Source: Thermogemmatispora sp042408965 (lineage in GTDB: Bacteria; Chloroflexota; Ktedonobacteria; Ktedonobacterales; Ktedonobacteraceae). Taken from it: a stretch of 64,000 bases of DNA. The position numbers and the translations under genes are program-made. Positions within the stretch are counted from its first letter, which is position 1. Each line of letters opens with the position of its first letter. The stretch is from assembly GCA_042408965.1 (NCBI GenBank), contig JBHOQN010000165.1, positions 1 to 64,000 of the forward strand, in the 5' to 3' direction. Of this stretch, positions 58,364-64,000 are shown piece after piece. Under the pieces are notes generated by a model. The model saw only the letters and a list, made by a program, of their open reading frames with translations, did not search any database and was not told the DNA's origin.

Positions 58364-59107
58364 TCACCAGGCCTCGTCGGAAGCGAGCAGCGTCAGCAGG
58401 TCCGTCAGGGAGTGGATGAGCAGGCAGTCGACGTCTGTGCTGCGCAGCCGCCGCTCGCGATCGAGCAGAATCGGGGTGATGCCCACAGAGCGAGCGCCGA
58501 GGACATCGTGGATGTAGGAATCCCCAATATGGAGCGTGTAGTCGGCTATAGCTTTGGCGCGCTGCAGGGCCGTCTCGAAGAGCATCGCTGAGGGCTTGGC
58601 GTGGCGGGCAACAGCCGAGACGACCAGGAAGTCAAAGTAGCGGGTCAGCCGGTGGTGACGCAGGATGGTTCCCAGGCTGATGCCCCAGTCAGAGATGACC
58701 CCCATCGTGTAGTGGCGGCGCTGCAGGGCCTCCAGCGTGGGTACCACATCCGCGAAGACCTTCCAGCTCGTGTGGGCCTCAAACTCTTCGGTGATCGCCT
58801 TTGCCAGTTCGTAGAGCCGCTTTTCGCTCTGTTCCTCGACCGCCGCCCGCAGCAGGCTGATGTAGTAACCCATCCACAGCTCGTTGATAGCCTGCCCGCT
58901 GGCCCAGGTCTGGCGATTGAGGCGCACCTGACGGTAATAGTAGTCCTCGGCTTCGCGCATGCCCTGTTTGATCTGCTCGGAGTGCAGAGGCACGCCGAAG
59001 CGCTGGCAGACCTGCTGGCAGATCTCGCTGACAGAAGGATGAGGCTGCAGGAGCGTCTGCCCGGCATCGAAAAAGATGGCACGAATGGCCTGTGGTTGCT
59101 CAAGCAC
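58364..59107 (-). CDS. HAD-superfamily hydrolase
   Basis: A 247-residue haloacid-dehalogenase-type hydrolase. Motif I is IFFDAGQTLL, where the nucleophile Asp is kept but the second Asp is Gly, a variant known in several subfamily I members; motif II VISDWG, motif III Lys in ARHAKPS and motif IV HIGDSYIHDVLGA are present. A helical cap lies between motifs I and II. Substrate unknown. The start is placed at a GTG (59107) with GAGGTGAT 6 nt upstream; longer reading from an ATG at 59212 would cross the terminator-like hairpin at 59180-59219. Confidence 0.8.
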   Translation of the reverse strand: MLEQPQAIRAIFFDAGQTLLQPHPSVSEICQQVCQRFGVPLHSEQIKQGMREAEDYYYRQVRLNRQTWASGQAINELWMGYYISLLRAAVEEQSEKRLYELAKAITEEFEAHTSWKVFADVVPTLEALQRRHYTMGVISDWGISLGTILRHHRLTRYFDFLVVSAVARHAKPSAMLFETALQRAKAIADYTLHIGDSYIHDVLGARSVGITPILLDRERRLRSTDVDCLLIHSLTDLLTLLASDEAW

Positions 59108-59179
59108 GTAATCACCTCGATGGTTCCCATAGCTGCCTGTGGAGAGAGGTTCTAAGCCAGGCGCACTGGCGAGAAAGGC

Positions 59180-59219
59180 CGGCGGTTTGCGCAGCAGAGC
59201 TTTCTTGCGCAAACCGCCG
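59180..59219 (-). terminator. terminator after the aminotransferase gene
   Basis: CGGCGGTTTGCGCA (59180-59193) and TGCGCAAACCGCCG (59206-59219) are a perfect 14-bp inverted repeat with a 12-nt loop. On the minus strand it is followed by GCCTTTCTC. It lies 44 bp past the aminotransferase stop. Confidence 0.65.
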
Positions 59220-59262
59220 CTGCGCCTGCTGGCGCTCTCCGTGCCGCCAGAGGCGAGAGCGC

Positions 59263-60486
59263 TCAGTGCGTGGCGCGGCTGTAGACCGCGTCAGCGGCCG
59301 CGAGGGCAGCCCCGGAGGGTGGTTGCCAGCCGCAGGCCGGTAGGATATGCTCAAGCGCTGCCAGCACCGTATCGACGTTCTTCCGGCAGGAATTGTACCC
59401 CATCAGCCCGATGCGAATCAAACGGCCCTTCAGGGCACCAAAGCCGCCACCCACCTCGATGCTATACTCCTCAAGGAGCTTCTGCTTGACCTGCTCCTCA
59501 TCCACACCCTCAGGAAGCAGAGAGGCCGTCAGTACTGGCAATTCATAACCTTCCTGGGTGAGGATATCCAGTCCCAGTGCCTTGATGCCGGCGCGTAGAG
59601 CGGCACCGTTCAGTTGATGGCGCGCCCAGCGGGCCTCCAGCCCTTCTTCCAGCAGGATGCGCAAGGCTTCGCGCATGGCGTAGATCAGATTGCTGCAGGC
59701 CGTGTGGTGGTAGGTGTGGTCACCATTCCAGTAGCGCTGCAAAGCGAGCAGGTCAAGATAGTAGCTCTGTACTCGGCGTTTGCGACGTTTGATCATCTCG
59801 ACAGCGCGTTCGTTGAGGGTGACAGGAGCCAGACCAGGCAGCGCGCCCAGGCTTTTCTGGCTGCCGGCATAGCAGGCATCGATCTTCATCTGATCGACGT
59901 GCATGGGAATGCCGCCCAGGCCGCAGACGGCGTCGACAACCAGCAAGGCGTCGTGGGCATGAGTGATCTGCTCCAGTTCCTGCAGGGGCTGCAGCAGGCC
60001 AGTGGAGGTCTCCGCGATGGCAGTGGCGAACAGCCTGGCTTCGGGGTGCTCCTTGAAGGCGTTGATCAGTGCCTGCGGATCGAGCGGTTTGCCCGGCTCC
60101 GTCTCTACGATGACGACCTGCGCTCCACTGCGCTGTGCGATTTCGACGATTTTACCGCTGAAAAAGCCGAGACTGCCGGCGATCAAGGTATCGCCCTCTT
60201 CCAGCAGGTTGCAGAGCACGGCCTCTGCACCTGAGAAACCGGAGCCTGAGACGCAGAGCGTCAGGGCGTTGCTTGTCTGGAAGACCTGGCGTAGCAGGCC
60301 GGCGGTTTCTTCGAGGATGTCGAAGAAGATGGGGTCAAGATGCCCGAGCTGAGGTGCGGCGGCGGCCCGCAGCACGCGCGGGTCGACATTGCAGGGACCC
60401 GGCCCCAGCAGCAAGCGGTAAGGAGGGTTCAACTCGGGCAGAGAGGAATGTGGACGCTCCGTGTGACCCTGTAATACTTGCGTCAT
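59263..60486 (-). CDS. class V aminotransferase, alanine-glyoxylate / serine-pyruvate type
   Basis: A 407-residue PLP enzyme. LLLGPGPCNVDPRVL at the N-terminus, HLDPIFFDILEET, the cofactor Asp185 (LLVVDAVCGLGG) and the PLP Lys211 (AGSQKSLGALPGL) follow the AGXT pattern closely, as does the C-terminal IRIGLMGYN. It should move an amino group from alanine or serine to glyoxylate, or act in serine/glycine breakdown. GAAAGGTAGG precedes the ATG. prfA lies upstream on the same strand with a 235-bp gap. Together with the HOGA1-like aldolase elsewhere in the window it could handle glyoxylate. Confidence 0.88.
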   Translation of the reverse strand: MTQVLQGHTERPHSSLPELNPPYRLLLGPGPCNVDPRVLRAAAAPQLGHLDPIFFDILEETAGLLRQVFQTSNALTLCVSGSGFSGAEAVLCNLLEEGDTLIAGSLGFFSGKIVEIAQRSGAQVVIVETEPGKPLDPQALINAFKEHPEARLFATAIAETSTGLLQPLQELEQITHAHDALLVVDAVCGLGGIPMHVDQMKIDACYAGSQKSLGALPGLAPVTLNERAVEMIKRRKRRVQSYYLDLLALQRYWNGDHTYHHTACSNLIYAMREALRILLEEGLEARWARHQLNGAALRAGIKALGLDILTQEGYELPVLTASLLPEGVDEEQVKQKLLEEYSIEVGGGFGALKGRLIRIGLMGYNSCRKNVDTVLAALEHILPACGWQPPSGAALAAADAVYSRATH

Positions 60487-60721
60487 AGATAGATGCCTAC
60501 CTTTCGACCAGAAAAATACACCTGTGGCAAGGAGCTTGATGATGGCTGTTCCCCTTCTCTAAGCATAGCACATGCGGGTGCCCTGCTGCGGCCTCTGGTG
60601 GTATGGGCAGGTAGCTGAGCCGAGGTCGCCGTGAGCCAGGGGAGGCGAGGGAAGCAGGGGACCGCGATGCCAGCCTTGGAGCAGGACAGGGCAGGACAGG
60701 CCGCTGCTTCCGGGCTCTGCC

Positions 60722-61822
60722 TCAGCGAGCTGTGGCTGGCTCTTCGTCGAAGAGCCGCTGCAGCTTATCGGCCTGGTCGGCGGTAATGAGGTTATCGATG
60801 AATTCATCCAGCTCACCATCGAGCACACCTGGCAGGTTGTGGCGTGTGAAGCCAATGCGGTGGTACGTGACACGATCCTGAGGGAAGTTGTATGTACTAA
60901 TCTTCTCACTGCGATCGCCTGTCTGCACCTGGGAACGGCGGGCTTTGCCCAGTTCTTCCTGGCGACGAGCCTCCTCCAGGTCCCAGAGACGCGCTTTGAG
61001 CACGGAGAGCGCCTTGGCCTTGTTTTTCAGTTGCGATTTCTCGTCCTGGCAGGTAACGACCAGCCCCGTCGGCAGGTGGGTGATGCGTACTGCCGAGTCG
61101 GTGGTGTTGACGCTCTGGCCGCCGTGGCCGGTTGAGCGGTAGACATCGACGCGGATATCGCTATCTTTGATCTCGATATTGATCTCTTCATCGGCTTCTG
61201 GCAGAACGATGACTTTGGCGGTCGAGGTGTGGATACGCCCGTTGGCCTCGGTGGCGGGCACTCGTTGTACGCGATGCGTACCGCCCTCGTATTTCAGACG
61301 GCGGTAGGCGCCCTTGCCGCGTACCAGAAAGGTGATGTCCTTGATGCCCCCCTGGTCGGTCTCGTTAAGGTCGAGAATCTCGATTTTCCAGCGGTGCTGC
61401 TCGGCATAGCGGCTGTACATGCGGAAGAGATCGGCAGCGAAGAGAGCCGCCTCCTCACCGCCGGCGCCGCCCTGGATGGTGACGATCGCATTTTTCTCAT
61501 CCATCATATCTTTGGGCAGCAGGGCCAGCTTGGCCTCTTCGGTCAGGTGCTCGCAGCGCTCCTTGAGGCGCTCGACCTCTTCGTGAGCCAGTTCGCGCAG
61601 GGCCGGATCGTCGCTCTCGCGCTCCAGCTCCTCGGCCTCGCTGCGTTCCTTGAGCGCGTCTCGCAACTGGTAGTACCTCTGCACAACCTCCTCAAGCTCA
61701 GCGTGCTCGCGCCCGTAGCGCTGAAGCCGGGCCAGATCGTTGAGGACCTCGGGCTGGGCCATCAGGGTGTGTAATTCTTCATAGCGCTGTGCCAGATGTT
61801 CAAGTTTCTGCATGAAGTCCAT
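60722..61822 (-). CDS. prfA: peptide chain release factor 1
   Basis: A 366-residue class I release factor, which ends translation at UAA and UAG. The stop-codon-reading PxT motif is PAT (189-191, in QRVPATEANGRIHTS) and the peptidyl-hydrolysis motif is GGQ (234-236, STGHGGQSVNTTDSAVR). The N-terminal helical domain and C-terminal KARRSQVQTGDRSEKIRTY-like region are standard; here the latter reads GDRSEKISTYNFPQDRVTYHR. The HemK/PrmC methyltransferase gene often following prfA is not in this window. The start ATG is the first in a region without upstream alternatives of note. Confidence 0.96.
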   Translation of the reverse strand: MDFMQKLEHLAQRYEELHTLMAQPEVLNDLARLQRYGREHAELEEVVQRYYQLRDALKERSEAEELERESDDPALRELAHEEVERLKERCEHLTEEAKLALLPKDMMDEKNAIVTIQGGAGGEEAALFAADLFRMYSRYAEQHRWKIEILDLNETDQGGIKDITFLVRGKGAYRRLKYEGGTHRVQRVPATEANGRIHTSTAKVIVLPEADEEINIEIKDSDIRVDVYRSTGHGGQSVNTTDSAVRITHLPTGLVVTCQDEKSQLKNKAKALSVLKARLWDLEEARRQEELGKARRSQVQTGDRSEKISTYNFPQDRVTYHRIGFTRHNLPGVLDGELDEFIDNLITADQADKLQRLFDEEPATAR

Positions 61823-62590
61823 AGAAGATTCCTCGCTGATTCGCTTATCGATTGCTGGGTGTGCTCTACTGAAGCTGGTGACTGCTCGCTGTCTGCACGC
61901 TGTACATACACAGGAACACCTGCCCGGCTGGAGCTGGACATGGGGGTGGGTTCAGAGGCATGGAGAGCATGCGTGTGCCGGTGGGAGGCCCACGGCGTGG
62001 GGCCGCAGCAGCCAGAGCACTAGCTCCCTCGGCAGGACAGAGGGAGGCCCTCGCTACCCGGCAGCCAGCAGGTAGCGCTCAACAGTGGCGTGACAGCTAT
62101 ACTGCGCACTGCAGACGGAACGCTGAGCAGCACGCATTGTGGCAAGCATTGACAGACTCATCCACATTCTATTATAACACAGGACGACCGGCATTGCTTG
62201 CCTCTGTTCCGCCGCTCCTCATTCACGCTCTTGGATGGAAAGACTATACTGTGAATGGCAGGGGGTGTGCGCCGTCTGCTCGTAGTCAGGCGAGAAGGAG
62301 GTACCCGTCCACCTGGCGTGGCAGAGCGCTGCAGGCTGATTCTGGGAGGCTTGACTCTGCGATGCTGGCAAGATGGAGAGGAGCGCGGTGGTCGGAGCTG
62401 GCGAGACGGCGTACCCCACCGGCTGCATTGCTGAAACCTCCCATGTTCTCGGATCGTGCAAGGAGCAGGTTCGTCTGGTATAAGGGAGCATGCGCGTGGC
62501 TCGCTCGGCTTGACACAGGCTGCAGAGCGAGCGAGAGCGAACCGCTGATGACTGAAGAGCCTGCCCGAAGTGAAAGGATATGAGGAGTCT
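61823..62590. other. 768-bp divergent intergenic region upstream of prfA
   Basis: No convincing gene. One open frame on the plus strand (61960-62583) is Arg-rich and lacks a ribosome site. A good plus-strand promoter at 62149-62178 is about 400 bp from the next start, so a small RNA or long leader could be transcribed. A second -10 (TATACT, about 62244) with TTCACG at 17 nt lies further on. An exact 8-bp inverted repeat GCTCGCTC/GAGCGAGC (62499-62532) precedes the next gene. I do not see RNase P, tmRNA or SRP RNA consensus. Confidence 0.4.
62149..62178 (+). promoter_or_regulatory. consensus promoter in the prfA upstream gap
   Basis: A perfect TTGACA (62149-62154) and TATAAC (62173-62178) are 18 nt apart. 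On the opposite strand ATTATA at 62171-62176 also reads TATAAT, so divergent promoters may overlap here. Confidence 0.6.
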
Positions 62591-63292
62591 ATGGTCAAAA
62601 GCAACGGCTTTGTACCGGCCAGCAGTACCCTGAGAGGGATGAGTGCGAAAACCGCCGAGCTGGCTCGCTCGGGCGTCTCGACAATGCAGGAGAATGTGCA
62701 AGCTCTGCTGGAGCCGCGCCAGCGCCGCAAGGCCCTCAAGCGCTTGCGCAAGACACTGGACGAGATGCGTGGCAACATGCGCGCAGGCTCGTCGCAGGCG
62801 GAGCGTCGTCTGCGCGAGCGCATGGAAGAGGCGCGCAAAGCGTGGCGCAGCGGCGGCCGTCAGACGGAGCGTTCGCTGCGTCAGGTGCGCCGGCGCGGTG
62901 AACGGCTCACGGGCACCGTGGCCGAGCGCTTGAGTGTGGTGCTCGGCTCCGCAGCGGCTGGCCTGGGTCTGCTGCAGGTTGCGCTTGAGCGTAACATGCG
63001 TAGCGCCCGCCAGCGCCTGGACACTGCCCGCAACAATCTAGAGGAGGCCCGCCAGAGCTGGCGTGAGGAGCGCGAGCGCCGGGCGCGGCGCCGGCGCAGA
63101 GCACGCTTTATCTTCCGCGTCGGGCTGGTCACAGGCGTGGTGCTGGCACTCTGCTTCGCCCCTCGGCCGGGCGCTGAGACGCGCCGGCGGCTGGGAGGCT
63201 ATCTGCGTAATGTTGTGGCCTTTTTCCAGTCGCGGCCTGTTGCGCGCGAGGAGCGCTACACGGCTGAGCATGTGCCGCTGCAGCCGCGCTGA
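62591..63292 (+). CDS. Arg-rich helical protein with C-terminal membrane helix
   Basis: A 233-residue protein of no family I recognise. Almost the whole N-terminal part is predicted helix with dense Arg/Glu/Gln heptad-like patterns (RQRRKALKRLRKTLDEMRGNM, RRLRERMEEARKAW, RSARQRLDTARNNLEEARQSW), interrupted by a short apolar stretch VLGSAAAGLGLLQV. A second hydrophobic segment (IFRVGLVTGVVLALCFAP) follows a cluster of eight basic residues, then PRPGAETRRRLGGYL, which recalls the region after the helix in YtxH-like stress proteins. It may bind nucleic acid or acidic polymer at the membrane. GAGGAG stands just before the ATG. Confidence 0.65.
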   Translation: MVKSNGFVPASSTLRGMSAKTAELARSGVSTMQENVQALLEPRQRRKALKRLRKTLDEMRGNMRAGSSQAERRLRERMEEARKAWRSGGRQTERSLRQVRRRGERLTGTVAERLSVVLGSAAAGLGLLQVALERNMRSARQRLDTARNNLEEARQSWREERERRARRRRRARFIFRVGLVTGVVLALCFAPRPGAETRRRLGGYLRNVVAFFQSRPVAREERYTAEHVPLQPR

Positions 63293-63398
63293 GCGGCCAG
63301 AGGCGCAGCAGAATCAGGAAGTGTCGCCCCACAATGGAGAAGAGTGAAGGGCCAACCTCAAGGATGCGGCGGCCCTCCACTCTCTCTGCACGCTGCTG

Positions 63399-64000
63399 CT
63401 ATGCGTGCTGATTGAGCAACAGGTGTCCAATGTCGTTGAGGGCATAGAGCACCCGCCGGTCGCCGGCGACGCGCACCACACTGATCGAGGTATTGGCAGC
63501 CGGGAAGAAGAAATCCCGCTCCAGGCCCAGCACCTCCGCAATATAGGCGTTGATAACCCCACCGTGGGCGAAGGCGATCACGCGCTCACCGGTATGCTCC
63601 CGCGCGATCTGGTCCAGGGCTTGAACCACGCGCTGGCGAAAGGCCCTGGACGACTCGCTGCCCTCGATGGCATCCCAGTGCCCCGCTGTTCCTGCCAGAC
63701 GGATGATATCCATCTGGCGCTCCCTGAGCATCTGTGCCAGGGCCTCCAGATCATGAGGATCGTCTGGTGGGGGTCTCAGTGGGCCGAGCCGGATCTCCTG
63801 AAGATCCGGCACCAGGATGGGGGTCAGGCTCAGGCGTTCCGCCAGCGGTGCGGCGGTCTCCTGGCAGCGACGCAGCGGGCTGCTATAGATGGCAGCGAAC
63901 TGCAGACCGCTGAGGCGGCGCGCCAGGGCCTGAGCCTGCTCCCGACCGCGGCGTGTCAGCGGAAGATCGTCATAGATGCCACCAGGGATGATCTCATCGG
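63399..64000 (-). CDS. histidine phosphatase family protein (partial, 5' end outside window)
   Basis: The C-terminal 200 or so residues of a phosphoglycerate mutase-like phosphatase. The frame stays open to the window edge and includes GGIYDDLPLTRRGREQAQALA and AIYSSPLRRCQETAAPLAE, both typical of the family, followed by VIAFAHGGVINAYI with the second catalytic His. The N-terminal RHGE motif would lie beyond 64000. Relatives include cobalamin-pathway phosphatases and general acid phosphatases; no context decides between them. A GTG at 63812 is not the true start. Confidence 0.85.
   Translation of the reverse strand, partial: DEIIPGGIYDDLPLTRRGREQAQALARRLSGLQFAAIYSSPLRRCQETAAPLAERLSLTPILVPDLQEIRLGPLRPPPDDPHDLEALAQMLRERQMDIIRLAGTAGHWDAIEGSESSRAFRQRVVQALDQIAREHTGERVIAFAHGGVINAYIAEVLGLERDFFFPAANTSISVVRVAGDRRVLYALNDIGHLLLNQHA

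Noticed and set aside
61960..62583. 207-codon plus-strand frame upstream of the Arg-rich gene
   Set aside because: No ribosome site, strong Arg/Ala bias, and it spans the promoter at 62149-62178. Treated as non-coding.
1..64000. CRISPR arrays and tRNA or rRNA genes
   Set aside because: No regularly spaced repeats were seen. No T-loop GTTCGA-type motif in a cloverleaf context and no rRNA consensus were noticed by eye; a covariance-model search would be needed to exclude them fully.

Overview
The window is about 60% GC and densely coded on both strands. It reads as chromosomal sequence from a Gram-positive-like, probably thermophilic member of the Chloroflexota, most likely class Ktedonobacteria (Thermogemmatispora-like). 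That is inference from gene content: many Hanks-type Ser/Thr kinases, FHA proteins with N-terminal zinc ribbons, Pro-rich zinc-ribbon membrane proteins, lipobox lipoproteins and permease/kinase fusions. No rRNA, tRNA, CRISPR array or complete mobile element was recognised. The only mobile-element trace is a hairpin near the left edge that resembles the 3' end of an IS200/IS605 (tnpB) element.

Layout. 0.08-5 kb: possible IS605 end, ACT-domain protein, APC permease, then a Ser/Thr kinase followed by a PPP-like phosphatase. 5.5-10 kb: glutamate synthase large subunit behind a dyad-rich leader. 10-12.7 kb: a TetR regulator and a DHA2-type drug efflux pump, with a consensus promoter overlapping an operator-like dyad. 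12.8-18.6 kb (minus strand): lipoprotein, zinc-ribbon membrane protein, zinc-ribbon/FHA protein, CrtI-like FAD oxidoreductase and MurA; MurA has Asp in place of the fosfomycin-target Cys. 19.1-22.8 kb: dnaA without dnaN, an SDR and a divergent QueA-like protein. 22.9-27.1 kb: a TauABC/SsuABC-type ABC importer and an LCMT-type methyltransferase. 27.7-33.4 kb: small winged-helix-like protein, HAMP membrane protein, M20 peptidase, membrane-anchored J-domain protein and a HOGA1-like aldolase.

33.4-44.9 kb is a signalling island. It has two tandem paralogous zinc-ribbon membrane proteins, a GAF-GAF histidine kinase with its response regulator, a kinase with C-terminal zinc ribbons, a membrane-anchored FHA protein with Pro-Trp-Gly repeats, and two kinases carrying C-terminal FHA domains that flank a NagD-like HAD phosphatase. 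44.9-49.8 kb is a four-gene glycosyltransferase operon (three GT4, one GT87-like). 50-58.2 kb holds an HIT protein, a zinc-ribbon protein with two HTH-like segments, a pseudokinase-DinG helicase fusion, a Nudix regulator and an APC-permease/histidine-kinase fusion. 58.3-64 kb has a HAD hydrolase, an AGXT-like aminotransferase, prfA, an Arg-rich membrane protein and a truncated histidine phosphatase.

Taken together, the window is rich in phosphorylation signalling: four kinases predicted active, one pseudokinase, one phosphatase, four FHA domains and two histidine kinases. It also carries envelope functions (MurA, glycosyltransferases, exporters) and core housekeeping genes (dnaA, prfA, gltB). 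The most unusual items are the pseudokinase-DinG fusion and the permease-histidine-kinase fusion, which are separated only by a divergently transcribed Nudix regulator.
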